A DNA stretch of 64,000 bases. Origin: UBA8337 sp965221415 (lineage in GTDB: Bacteria > Pseudomonadota > Alphaproteobacteria > RS24). The stretch is taken from contig OZ244887.1 in NCBI GenBank assembly GCA_965221415.1, forward strand, positions 620,001 to 684,000. The letters run 5' to 3'. A model generated the notes under the pieces. That model saw only the letters and a list, made by a program, of their open reading frames with translations, was not told the origin of the DNA and searched no databases. Of the stretch, positions 43,299-51,699 are shown piece after piece. The number at the start of each line of letters is the position of its first letter. The stretch's first letter is position 1. A program made the position numbers and the translations under genes.

Positions 43299-44450
43299 CT
43301 AAGCGAGTGCGTGAGAGACTGCTGCCGCTATAACTTCAGCGAATTTCGGTGGGACAGCATTTCCAATCATCTTGAATACATCACCCCTTGAGCCGTCAAA
43401 TACAAACTCATCAGGAAATGATTGCAGTCGAGCAGCCTCTCTGGCTGTTATTGAGCGGGCTTGTTTAGGGTCTGGATGGATGTGTCTCAAGCCATCTTTG
43501 TATAGATGAGCAGGAATAAGATTACTCGGCTCGTTCTCTCTGAGTACATAATATTTATGGACTGCAGCGTTTTTTCCAACCTTTTCTTTGTATAGCTTTT
43601 TTATTTCCTCTACGCCCGTATATTTTGGGTTCTTTGATTTCACGTCATTAGCCAAGAGCTTAAAAATACCCATATCTCTGTCATTATGAAACCTTGAATG
43701 GTGCATCCAATCATTACTCGTGTTTTCGTGAGATGTTTTTGCTTGTTTATCTTTTTTTCTCAAAGGATAAATAGGGGCAAGGTCACCAATAGCTTGATTG
43801 ACGGTACTTGGTTCACGTTTCATTGAAGCCATAAATTGATGGAATTCTTCCACCATATGTGCCGCCTTTTTAAGACCTTTTCTCACACCAAAAATTATCA
43901 CTCTTTTTCTATGTTGAGCACCGCCAAAATCAGAAAAATTGTAAACATTACTGTTACTTATTTCGCCGCAATAATATCCAAATTTCTCGAAGGTAGCTGA
44001 AATTTCTTCTGCTATTCCTATCCCATCTGGTTTTGCGCTTAATAGTCCCATTACATTTTCGAACACAAAAAATTTTGGCTTAGAAAATGCTAGAATTTCA
44101 CAATATGCTTCGAAAAGGTAATTCCTATAGTCATCTTTCATGCCATTTGGATCTCTAATTCTTCCAGCAATAGAGTATGCCTGACATGGCGGCCCCCCAA
44201 TCACACCGTCAATTTTACCAGTATTTCTGATAATTTTCCGCAAGCTATATTCTGAGCCATCGAGATAGTCGTTAAACTCGCGAATATCCGAATGAATAAA
44301 ACAATCTTGTGTGTGGTCTTCCGCAAAGTTGCGCTTAAGTGTTTCGATGCAAGATTTTTCCCACTCCAGAAAAGCGACAGTTTGGAACCCTTTAGTTTTG
44401 AAGCCCAAAGTTAATCCGCCGCAGCCAGCAAATAAATCAATCACTTTCAT
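43299..44450 (-). CDS. DNA (cytosine-5)-methyltransferase, second of a pair
   Basis: 383 residues. Motif I DLFAGCGGLTLGFKTKGF, motif IV with catalytic Cys GGPPCQAYSIAGR, motif VI ENVMGLLS, motif VIII-like QHRKRVIIFGVR, and C-terminal motifs IX-X (AREAARLQSFPDEFVF, GNAVPPKFAEVI). Recognition sequence cannot be predicted. Its ATG overlaps the stop of the other methyltransferase gene by 14 bp. The pair looks AT-rich beside core genes, consistent with acquisition. Confidence 0.95.
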   Translation of the reverse strand: MKVIDLFAGCGGLTLGFKTKGFQTVAFLEWEKSCIETLKRNFAEDHTQDCFIHSDIREFNDYLDGSEYSLRKIIRNTGKIDGVIGGPPCQAYSIAGRIRDPNGMKDDYRNYLFEAYCEILAFSKPKFFVFENVMGLLSAKPDGIGIAEEISATFEKFGYYCGEISNSNVYNFSDFGGAQHRKRVIIFGVRKGLKKAAHMVEEFHQFMASMKREPSTVNQAIGDLAPIYPLRKKDKQAKTSHENTSNDWMHHSRFHNDRDMGIFKLLANDVKSKNPKYTGVEEIKKLYKEKVGKNAAVHKYYVLRENEPSNLIPAHLYKDGLRHIHPDPKQARSITAREAARLQSFPDEFVFDGSRGDVFKMIGNAVPPKFAEVIAAAVSHALA

Positions 44451-45549
44451 TATTTAGAGCCTTGTTGATTTCTGATGCTAGCCTTTGTGCCAAAAATACA
44501 GGAACAGCATTACCTACTTGTTTGTTTTGTTGGGTTTTATTGCCTACAAAAATAAAATCATCAGGAAAACTCTGTAACCTTGCATTTTCTCTTACTGTTG
44601 GCACTCTGTCGTATTTGTAGTGAAAATGATTGCGATGCCCCGTGTCAATTGTCCGTGATGGTTTTTTGCTGTGATACCGTGTCCATGCCTCATTAAATTT
44701 TCTAGACTCACCAACACCTGCTGGTAAGTCTTTGTAATTACCACCCTCAGGAACAAGTTTGATAGTTTCAATTACAAAATCTTTATGTCTTGTGGGTTGG
44801 TGGTTAGTCGCTTTTTTAGAATTTTTGCGCATGAGCTTTTGAAATAACGACTGAGGCGCGTGAAGGTAGTCTGCTTCATCTTCTTCAAAATTGTTAAGCA
44901 TAGATGGTAGGTCCCCGATTGCATCCTCACAAGTTATATAATTTTCTTTGTAATGGGATTCTTCTGGCCAGCAAAAATTAATGTCTGGCTTAGTGGCAAT
45001 GAAAAACAGTCTTTGCCGATGTTGGGGGACAAAATAATTTGCCGAATCAAATATTCGGTTTTCTACATTGTATCCTAACTTTTTGAACAGTCGCATTACC
45101 TCCTCTTTGGCTTTCCCTCCATAAAGTGACGACATACCTCTGACGTTCTCAATGAGTATGATTTTGGGATTAAATGCCTTTGCTCCAACAAAAATAGAAT
45201 TGTAAAGTTTATTTCTGTCATCATCAAAATTGCGGGTGCCAGTTAAAGAGAACCCTTGGCATGGCGGTCCGCCAATGAGAACGTCAACCTTGGTGACATT
45301 TGTTTTATCTTGCAAGTTCTGAACCCAATTATCATCTGATAAATCAAGTTGGAATCCTGTCCCAAAATTTCTATTGAATGTATTGATAGAAGGCTCATCA
45401 AAGTCTACTCCTCCTAAAATTTCAAATCCTTGTCTTTTGAAACCCAAAGATAAACCGCCGCACCCACAAAACAAATCTATAACTGTGAAACCATTTGGCT
45501 TTTGCACGCCATAAGTTTCTCTCAGATTTTTATTGCTGATGGTTTGCAC
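44437..45549 (-). CDS. DNA (cytosine-5)-methyltransferase, first of a pair
   Basis: 370 residues from GTG 45549 (AAAAGGGG upstream). Motif I DLFCGCGGLSLGFKRQGF, motif IV GGPPCQGFSLTGTRNF, motif VI ENVRGMSS, motif VIII QHRQRLFFIATK, motifs IX-X ENARLQSFPDDFIF and KQVGNAVPVFLAQRLA. Clearly different from its neighbour in the target-recognition region, so the two probably methylate different strands of an asymmetric site. A TTG start at 45600 is possible. Confidence 0.93.
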   Translation of the reverse strand: MQTISNKNLRETYGVQKPNGFTVIDLFCGCGGLSLGFKRQGFEILGGVDFDEPSINTFNRNFGTGFQLDLSDDNWVQNLQDKTNVTKVDVLIGGPPCQGFSLTGTRNFDDDRNKLYNSIFVGAKAFNPKIILIENVRGMSSLYGGKAKEEVMRLFKKLGYNVENRIFDSANYFVPQHRQRLFFIATKPDINFCWPEESHYKENYITCEDAIGDLPSMLNNFEEDEADYLHAPQSLFQKLMRKNSKKATNHQPTRHKDFVIETIKLVPEGGNYKDLPAGVGESRKFNEAWTRYHSKKPSRTIDTGHRNHFHYKYDRVPTVRENARLQSFPDDFIFVGNKTQQNKQVGNAVPVFLAQRLASEINKALNNESD

Positions 45550-45603
45550 TGTTTTTCCCCTTTTGATGTGGTAACATATTCGGTGTTTGGGGGAATTCAA
45601 ATC

Positions 45604-46614
45604 ATGAAATTTGGTTTTGCAAAGATTTTGCGTAAGAATGAATCTGGTTATTCAGGTGACAGGCCTAAGCAAAGAGGTGAATTTATCCTTGTTCCAAAAA
45701 GTTGTTTAAAAGCTTTTCCTAACCTAAGTGAGAATACCCTAAACGACCAATCGACGATAGAATGTTTAGTGCCTAATGGGTCTTTGATTGGGTTAAATAT
45801 TGTTTATCATAATGCTAAATTCTTCCCATCACATGAACGTGACCATAACGAACACAGAATTTATAGAAACAAAGATTTTGACAAGGCTTTGGATCTTGAT
45901 AGGGGCGTGCTTGTTGTGTTTCTTCCCTTGGAAGATGAGCCTCTTGGGTCATTTTTAGTCTTTTCCATCAAAAAGGGAGAGCAAGGCTTTGAAGAATGGG
46001 CGGCTTTAGATGGCTCGAATTTCCCTATTTCTCAAATTGAAGAATTCCCACGCGCTCAAGAATTTTTAAGTTTGGCAAGCGACCGCGAGAAAGATAAATC
46101 AATTTCAAATCTTAGCGATGTTGTTGATGGCATTATGAGAATAAATCAAGAGAGAGCCGAATATACAACAAATACCCGACAACAACAGCCTGCGGCAGAA
46201 GACGACCCAAGTTCGATAATTAGCATACTCATAAAATCTCAAGACCAGTTTAAAAATTTTCTGAGAGAGATGTATGGTTTTAAATGCGCACTGAGAGGGA
46301 TATCATTAATTGAAGGTACTTCAGCTATTGGTCTAGAAGCAGCACATATCCAACCACATCAGAATGAGGGGCCACTGCTACCAACAAACGGGATTTTGCT
46401 TTCCGCTGACCTGCATAGGGTCTTTGAAGCTGGGGGCATTACACTTACTTTAGATGGTAAAATTGAAGTCAATGACAAAATCTCTGAAAGCAGTGAAGTG
46501 CGGCGGTTCAATGGCCTCATAATAAAGCCACTCAGTAAATTTGAAATGTTCAGCCCCTATCAAACCTACATCACATACCATCGAGAGAATATTTTCGCTA
46601 AGTTTAAAGGGTGA
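45604..46614 (+). CDS. HNH restriction endonuclease of the dual-methyltransferase system
   Basis: 336 residues. The C-terminal half carries an HNH domain (CALRGISLIEG, GLEAAHIQPHQNEGPL, LLPTNGILLSADLHRVFEAGG) with the H-N-H residues visible. The N-terminal part is unrecognised and probably recognises DNA. Divergent from two C5-methyltransferases with 54 bp between starts, so it is inferred to be their cognate nuclease. GGGGG lies 9 bases before ATG 45604. Note the CxxG (rather than CxxC) zinc-like pair. Confidence 0.87.
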   Translation: MKFGFAKILRKNESGYSGDRPKQRGEFILVPKSCLKAFPNLSENTLNDQSTIECLVPNGSLIGLNIVYHNAKFFPSHERDHNEHRIYRNKDFDKALDLDRGVLVVFLPLEDEPLGSFLVFSIKKGEQGFEEWAALDGSNFPISQIEEFPRAQEFLSLASDREKDKSISNLSDVVDGIMRINQERAEYTTNTRQQQPAAEDDPSSIISILIKSQDQFKNFLREMYGFKCALRGISLIEGTSAIGLEAAHIQPHQNEGPLLPTNGILLSADLHRVFEAGGITLTLDGKIEVNDKISESSEVRRFNGLIIKPLSKFEMFSPYQTYITYHRENIFAKFKG

Positions 46615-46633
46615 GCTAACCACCTAAAACGTT

Positions 46634-46658
46634 GCCGACTTCAAGGCTTCGCCTCTGG
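46634..46658 (+). repeat. Short GCCGACTT repeat element at the right end of the RM island
   Basis: GCCGACTT followed by AAGGCTTCGCCT, a small hairpin with TTCG-type loop, as in the other GCCGACT elements. It directly precedes the right direct repeat. Confidence 0.55.
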
Positions 46659-46681
46659 GGATTGACCGCCGTGCTATTTGG
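46659..46681 (+). repeat. Right 23-bp direct repeat framing the restriction-modification genes
   Basis: Same-orientation partner of 43252-43274 (22/23 identical; T for C at one position). About 3.4 kb lies between the repeats: both methyltransferases and the HNH nuclease. Confidence 0.85.
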
Positions 46682-46712
46682 TCGCACACTCAGCGGATTA
46701 AGGGAGGTTTTC

Positions 46713-47555
46713 ATGGATGCGTTTTCAAAATTTCGGGTACATCCGATAACGCCGGCCATCGGTGCGGAGTTACTGGATTGCGACCTTGCGAAAATCGATG
46801 ACACGCTCATCGAGGAGGTGCGTGCGGCTTTGTTGAAATATCGGGTTGTATTTTTCCGCGACCAGAACATTTCGCAAGAGGAGCATATTGCGTTTGCGAA
46901 CAGTTTTGGTGCGTTGGAGGTGCATCCTGCGACGCCGAAAGGCCAGCCCAATCCGGAAGTGTTGCGGATTGCTCATGGGCCGGAGTCGCGTGGTTCGGAG
47001 AATGCGTGGCACTCGGATGTGACGTGGCGCGAATGTCCGTCGCTTGGGTCGATTTTGCGCGCTATCGAATTGCCGCAAGTTGGGGGTGATACGTTGTTCG
47101 CGAATATGGTGCTGGCGTATGAGCGTTTGTCTGATGAGATGAAGGCGAAAATCGAACCGCTCTCTGCGGTGCATGATATCGCGCGCGTTTTTGCCAAGCG
47201 ACTGGGCAAGAAGGCGGAGGAGTTGCACGATAAATATCCGCCGATGGTTCATTCAGTGGTGCGCACGCATCCTGAGACCAAGGAGCGACTGATTTATGTC
47301 AATGGCGCTTTCACGAGTCATATTGTCGATATGGACGCGCACGAGAGCAGCGTTCTGCTTGATGATTTATATAAGATGGCGTGGAATCCAGAGGTTCAAT
47401 GTCGTTTTCGGTGGGCGGAAGGCTCGATAGCTTTTTGGGACAATCGTTCGTGTCAGCACTTTGCCGCGTCGGATTATTTCCCCGATGTGCGGGTGATGGA
47501 GCGCGTGACGATTGCTGGCGACAAGCCCTATTTTGAACGAAGTCTGCATGTCTAA
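46713..47555 (+). CDS. TauD/TfdA-family Fe(II)/2-oxoglutarate dioxygenase
   Basis: 280 residues. Iron ligands His and Asp in NAWHSDVTW and the distal His in DNRSCQHFAASDY; 2-oxoglutarate-binding Arg near RVTIAGD. Family members release sulfite from taurine or cleave related compounds. AGGGAGG lies before ATG 46713. Overlaps the GST gene by 8 bp (ATGTCTAA), so the two are cotranscribed. Confidence 0.9.
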   Translation: MDAFSKFRVHPITPAIGAELLDCDLAKIDDTLIEEVRAALLKYRVVFFRDQNISQEEHIAFANSFGALEVHPATPKGQPNPEVLRIAHGPESRGSENAWHSDVTWRECPSLGSILRAIELPQVGGDTLFANMVLAYERLSDEMKAKIEPLSAVHDIARVFAKRLGKKAEELHDKYPPMVHSVVRTHPETKERLIYVNGAFTSHIVDMDAHESSVLLDDLYKMAWNPEVQCRFRWAEGSIAFWDNRSCQHFAASDYFPDVRVMERVTIAGDKPYFERSLHV

Positions 47556-48450
47556 CTTAATCCTACATCAATATGCGATGTCGCCATTTTCGATGAAGGT
47601 CATCAAGGTGCTGGCGCATAAGGGGGTCGCGTGGGCGGCGGTTGACCAGCCGATGATTGCGCCGAAGCCAGATTTAACGCCGCTGACGGGCGGCTATCGA
47701 CGTATTCCTGTATTGCAGATGGGCGCGCATATTTATTGCGACACGAAGTTGATTATCAGCCAGATTGAGCGGACGCATACGGACACGCCGCTTACGCCTG
47801 CGCCTTTGCAGGGCGTGGCGGATATGATTGCCGACTGGGCTGACCATCGGATGTTTTCGCATGCGGCGATGCCGACCGTGTTTGAGATGATGGACAGCCT
47901 GCCGCCAGAGTTTCTAACCGACCGCGCCGCGATGCAGCCGAGCGGCTTGGGCGCAGGGTTATCGCCCGAGCATAATGCGGGGCAGTTGGTGCAAGACTGT
48001 TTGTTTATCGAGCGTCAGCTTGGGGCGACTCCTTTTCTGCTCGGTGATGCGTTTACTCTGGCGGATGCGGCGGCGTTTCATGTGCTGAACTTTGCCTGCA
48101 ATGCGCCGAAATTGGGCGCGATGATTAAGCAGCACGCGAAACTGGAAGATTGGCGACAGCGCATCATCGCGATGGGCGAGGGCGTGCGCAGCAATATGAG
48201 TGCCGCCGATGCGTTGGCCATCGCGCGCGATGCTCAACCAGACGAGACGCCTCCCGCAAACGCCATCGACGACGCGACGCTGCCCGTTGGCGGCACGGTC
48301 AGCATCAAGCCCGATGATTACGGACAAGAAGTGACGGCGGGCGAGATTGTCTGGGTCACGGCGGATGAAATCGCGGTGAAGCGCACGGACGATGCGGTCG
48401 GCTCGGTGATGGTGCACTATCCGCGCGTGGGATACGCTATAAGCACTTAG
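47548..48450 (+). CDS. Glutathione S-transferase-like protein with extra C-terminal domain
   Basis: 300 residues, longer than the usual ~210-230. The thioredoxin-like N-domain shows LHQYAMSPFSMKVIKVLAH and YRRIPVLQMG, and the helical C-domain has TPFLLGDAFTLADAAAF. The last ~70 residues (after DETPPANAIDD) are beta-rich (VGGTVSIKPDDYGQEVTAGE) and are not part of a standard GST. Coupled to the dioxygenase. Confidence 0.87.
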   Translation: MSNLILHQYAMSPFSMKVIKVLAHKGVAWAAVDQPMIAPKPDLTPLTGGYRRIPVLQMGAHIYCDTKLIISQIERTHTDTPLTPAPLQGVADMIADWADHRMFSHAAMPTVFEMMDSLPPEFLTDRAAMQPSGLGAGLSPEHNAGQLVQDCLFIERQLGATPFLLGDAFTLADAAAFHVLNFACNAPKLGAMIKQHAKLEDWRQRIIAMGEGVRSNMSAADALAIARDAQPDETPPANAIDDATLPVGGTVSIKPDDYGQEVTAGEIVWVTADEIAVKRTDDAVGSVMVHYPRVGYAIST

Positions 48451-48559
48451 TGAACGCAGTGAGCTTTAGTGCGCTTTGTGCAAGTTGAAACTTGAATAGT
48501 TTTGGTGCATATTTTCAACACTGCAAACAGTCGCTAGTCTAATTAGAGGAGATATTCCA

Positions 48560-48982
48560 ATGAAATTTAAAGCTTTTGCCGTAGTCGCTCTCGGCTTAGC
48601 AATATCTGCCTGTTCCTCCAACAGCCGTATCTATAACCCAAATATATCCGATATGAACGAGCAATCTTTCGGGGCGGAGATTTCGACATCAAGGTGTTTC
48701 ACAATTGTTGAAAGAGGCATTAGGTCGAGGATGAAAGACCCAGTGTCTACTAGGTTCAACCATGCATCCTGTAAGCGCGGTTATTTTTATAAGTTTACAG
48801 GGTATTCTCAGCCGAAGCCCATTTATGGCTATGTGTATCAAGGAGAAGTGAACGGCAAAAATAGCTATGGTGGATATGTTGGATTTAAAAAATACTATGC
48901 TCTCGTAAAAGACGGGCGAGTGGTTGAGTTGTACAATCGAGACAGTAATACTAAGTTTAGGTTTAGATACTATCAACAATAG
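48560..48982 (+). CDS. Small lipoprotein, unknown
   Basis: 140 residues with a lipoprotein signal (AVVALGLAISAC, Cys18). The mature part is Tyr/Gly-rich (YGYVYQGEVNGKNSYGGYVGF) with two further Cys (SRCFTIV, ASCKRGY), no recognised family. AGAGGAG lies 8 bases before the ATG. AT-rich codon use suggests acquisition. Confidence 0.8.
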   Translation: MKFKAFAVVALGLAISACSSNSRIYNPNISDMNEQSFGAEISTSRCFTIVERGIRSRMKDPVSTRFNHASCKRGYFYKFTGYSQPKPIYGYVYQGEVNGKNSYGGYVGFKKYYALVKDGRVVELYNRDSNTKFRFRYYQQ

Positions 48983-49115
48983 TCTATTTTTGCGGAGTAA
49001 TATTGACACTCTCTCTATTAGATGATGTTGTTTGCTCTGAGATATTTTAGAATGAAGACTCGGTAGCTGCATTGCGGGTTCTATAATGCGTTGATTTATG
49101 ATATTCTTGGGGAAG

Positions 49116-49841
49116 ATGATGAAGAAGGAATATGCCACGCTACCAAATGCGCCTATCAAAGAGGCAATTATTCAAGTTGTCGTTCCTGACAGAAATGAAA
49201 TTAACTCTGAAGGTTTTGCAGACTTTATTAACCCACAATTTCCACATCTCGACCGAGTAGAGGGTATAGAATTTGGGGTATCAGCTGGCCCAGATGGTTT
49301 TGGGACTCATCAGCGACAGCGATTCCAAGATAGATTTCTATCAGACAATAAAACTAAAGCTGTTCAATTTTCGCATAATTTTTTGTGTTTAAGCCATCTT
49401 GCTCCTTACCAGTGTTGGAATGATTTCGTTGATGAATATATGGAACTGTGGGAAAGATTTGTGCAAGATTATAGTATAGAGAAAGTAGGTCCCACCCTCA
49501 GATTTATCAACGAGTTTGATCTACCAAGTGCCAGTCTGAACAAAGAGCTTCGAATCGGTGGTAATATTGATGTTACTGATAGCGAGAATGATATTTCGGT
49601 TCAAAGGGTGTTTTCTCAGTTCGATTTAGCTAAAGACAATTTATTAGGCGAGGTCATATTCCAAGTGAGTTCTAGAAAACAAGATGAGGTAATTGTCATT
49701 TTCGATATTCAAACTCAGCTTGCGGATCTTGTCGAATACGCTGATACTACGAATCTTAGAAGCATTCTTGAAAGGCTTCGGGAATTTAAGAATGAAATAT
49801 TTTTCTCGAATGTGCCTAGAGCGAAGGAGATTTTTTCATGA
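49116..49841 (+). CDS. TIGR04255-like protein, first gene of an unknown cassette
   Basis: About 241 residues. Begins EYATLPNAPIKEAIIQVVV, resembling the sporadic TIGR04255 family (assignment from memory, no search). The rest (LSHLAPYQCWNDFVDEYMELWERF, VGPTLRFINEFDLP) is predicted mixed alpha/beta, cytosolic. The start is ambiguous: ATGs at 49098, 49116 and 49119; GGGGAAG favours 49116 or 49119. Its stop overlaps the next gene's start by 4 bp (ATGA). Confidence 0.7.
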   Translation: MMKKEYATLPNAPIKEAIIQVVVPDRNEINSEGFADFINPQFPHLDRVEGIEFGVSAGPDGFGTHQRQRFQDRFLSDNKTKAVQFSHNFLCLSHLAPYQCWNDFVDEYMELWERFVQDYSIEKVGPTLRFINEFDLPSASLNKELRIGGNIDVTDSENDISVQRVFSQFDLAKDNLLGEVIFQVSSRKQDEVIVIFDIQTQLADLVEYADTTNLRSILERLREFKNEIFFSNVPRAKEIFS

Positions 49842-50398
49842 GTTCGGTTGCTTTATCGCCTGACATCTTTCTACCTCAAGGAGACCACCTGCGCTCTGCC
49901 TTTTCACCCACTGAGCTGATTTGGGGTTTTCCTAGGAAACGGATTTTGCACAATAGTGTGGTCGGAGATGAAATTGTAGAGTTATTGACTGCCGTAGAAG
50001 CAAAAGAAACGTCAGCAATCACTTTTTCATTTAATAAACAGCTTAATTGTTTGCTTGAAAGTTTGCAGGCGATACAGCATGAGTTTTGTGTTCCCGATTG
50101 GAATGGAGAAGGGGCTCTCCCTATTCACCCGTTGTCGCTAGAATATGCGGAGCATTTTTTGCATCGCCTTCATGCTGAGAATTGTACCTTACCTGTAGAA
50201 TTAACACCTGAGCCTACAGGATATCTAGTCATGGAATGGATAAGGGATGATTTTCACCTTGCATTAAGCATCAATCCAGAGAAACGAATTGAATGGGCTT
50301 TCCTAGGGCCAGATGTTAGGTCATTTGGAGATGCAGAATATAATGAGAATAAAAAAATTCCTCGCATGGTCATGGGACTGCTTGATTTCACTATTTGA
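49838..50398 (+). CDS. Unknown protein, second gene of the TIGR04255-like cassette
   Basis: 186 residues with no membrane segment. Central motif VPDWNGEGALPIHPLSLEYAEHFL, followed by ELTPEPTGYLVMEWIRD and LSINPEKRIEWAFLGPD. Such WDGxGA-type proteins of unknown function occur in mobile cassettes. Coupled to the first gene and overlapped by the third. Confidence 0.7.
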   Translation: MSSVALSPDIFLPQGDHLRSAFSPTELIWGFPRKRILHNSVVGDEIVELLTAVEAKETSAITFSFNKQLNCLLESLQAIQHEFCVPDWNGEGALPIHPLSLEYAEHFLHRLHAENCTLPVELTPEPTGYLVMEWIRDDFHLALSINPEKRIEWAFLGPDVRSFGDAEYNENKKIPRMVMGLLDFTI

Positions 50399-50798
50399 TT
50401 TGCGGAAGAGTTCAAGTGTAGAGCCTTCTGATTTGATTGCTCGTTTCATTTATAGCAAACGTGATATGAGCAATGGTCGAGTAAAATTCACTAACTTCAA
50501 GCCTAAAAATTTGGAGACAGACATTTCTGTATTTGTTGTGACAGGATTGACTGAGCCAACTATATGGGGTTTGGCCAAACCTAGGGGTGAAAGAAATGCG
50601 CTTGGTTACGGTGAGTTAATAGCTGCTGATGTCCAAGCTATAAAACCATTGGTGGTGCTTAGAGATGATAAACCGAAGTACCATGCCTTGATATCTGGAT
50701 TTCCTGTCAACGTACCTGTCAACGTACCTGCTAACGTACCTGAATGGCGGTTATTGGCGCTTCAACTTGAGAAAAAGGCTACGTTAAAAAGCAGGTAA
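50343..50798 (+). CDS. Unknown protein, third gene of the TIGR04255-like cassette
   Basis: About 151 residues from ATG 50343, which would overlap gene two by 56 bp; in-frame TTGs at 50400 and 50433 are alternatives. Pattern: LIARFIYSKRDMSNGRVKF, ISVFVVTGLTEPTIWGLAKP, ALGYGELIAADV, PKYHALISGFP, then a short tandem repeat VNVP-VNVP-ANVP. Not recognised. The order of three overlapping genes suggests a functional unit. Confidence 0.6.
   Translation: MRIKKFLAWSWDCLISLFDLRKSSSVEPSDLIARFIYSKRDMSNGRVKFTNFKPKNLETDISVFVVTGLTEPTIWGLAKPRGERNALGYGELIAADVQAIKPLVVLRDDKPKYHALISGFPVNVPVNVPANVPEWRLLALQLEKKATLKSR
50702..50741 (+). repeat. 12-bp tandem repeat in the third cassette gene
   Basis: About three units of CCTGTCAACGTA (last unit with GCTAACGTA) encoding VNVP repeats. 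Copy number could vary between strains by slippage while keeping frame. Confidence 0.75.
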
Positions 50799-50866
50799 CA
50801 CATCTAAATTTGTTCCATTGCGTTTTACAAAATGGAGATGAATTTCGATTTAAGGATAATGGCCAT

Positions 50867-50905
50867 GCCGACTTGGGGGCTTCGCCCCCTGCGTAGGCGG
50901 CTGGA
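50867..50905 (+). repeat. GCCGACTT repeat element upstream of HEPN-like copy 2
   Basis: GCCGACTT followed by a perfect hairpin GGGGGCTTCGCCCCC and GCGTAGGCGGCTGG. It is the counterpart of the element at 4617-4692. The spacer 50799-51120 holds only this, the shared block at 50930-51015 and no gene; an ORF on the opposite strand here is not supported. Confidence 0.7.
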
Positions 50906-50929
50906 AGAAGATAAAACCGCAATCCTTTC

Positions 50930-51015
50930 CATCCCCCCTTGCAAAGGGGTGTGGCTTCGCTTAGTTTTTCTCTGTCAAATCTAACTTTGAACAGTCCATG
51001 TCGGGCTGCTCGCCG
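50930..51015 (+). repeat. Upstream block shared with HEPN-like copy 1
   Basis: Matches 4700-4773 (opposite strand) over about 75 bp: CATCCCCC, CTTGCAAAGGGGTGTGGCTT, TTTCTCTGTCAA and GTCGGGCTGCTCGCC. About 106 bp separate the block from the gene start in both copies. Confidence 0.8.
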
Positions 51016-51120
51016 AATATAAAACCGCTTGCGGGAACAGGTGGGATTCACCTCTCAGAGTTGGATTTGACACAGCCCGGCACTCCGCCGTGCTGCGTCG
51101 AGCATTGGGGAGGATTTGAC

Positions 51121-51699
51121 ATGCCTGACACTCAGAAAAAATGGTTACAAAGAGCGGAGATTGATTATTTTTCGCCGTTTATGAGTCTTTGGGCGTCGTT
51201 TAACGCTTGGTATCAAGAGCATTATCCCAGTTCTACAGGGGACAGAGGCACGATAAATAGAATTAAAAGGGAGGGCATAAAACATAACATCTTCTTAAAA
51301 AATGCTGACGCAAAACTTACTGGCGTTGATAGAGAAAGCGTTGAATTTAGGTCAAATCTTGAGCAATTACATTACGCTTTAGAGGCCTCTGAGCTAAATT
51401 ATGACAAGGTCGAAACGACAGAAAAGATGAGCCTCACCAATGCGCTCATTAAATACAAAAGCAGAAATAAGCGCCCCGCGTATCAAAACCTGATTGCAGA
51501 AAGAGACGATGCACAAGCCATTCAGCTTGGGTCTATTCAAATAACCAATGAGACGGATATTGTGGCGGCGGGGCTACTCGAGATTATTTATCAAACAAGG
51601 TGTCAATTTTTTCATGGGCGGTTTGAACCAGAAGGCGTAAATCGTGAGGTCGTGAAATACGCGTATTTTGTCCTGCTCGCTTTGATGCCAAACCCCTAG
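51121..51699 (+). CDS. HEPN-like protein of unknown role, copy 2
   Basis: 192 residues, about 95% identical to the product of 4018-4593: differences are few and scattered, and the R-x4-H HEPN-like motif (TRCQFFHG) is intact in both. ATG 51121 with GGGGAGGA upstream. Duplication of gene and promoter region on opposite strands 46 kb apart points to recent transposition-like or recombinational copying. Confidence 0.75.
   Translation: MPDTQKKWLQRAEIDYFSPFMSLWASFNAWYQEHYPSSTGDRGTINRIKREGIKHNIFLKNADAKLTGVDRESVEFRSNLEQLHYALEASELNYDKVETTEKMSLTNALIKYKSRNKRPAYQNLIAERDDAQAIQLGSIQITNETDIVAAGLLEIIYQTRCQFFHGRFEPEGVNREVVKYAYFVLLALMPNP

Noticed and set aside
50779..51051. 90-residue minus-strand ORF between the cassette and HEPN-like copy 2
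   Set aside because: It crosses the GCCGACTT hairpin and the shared upstream block and has no recognisable pattern or ribosome site.
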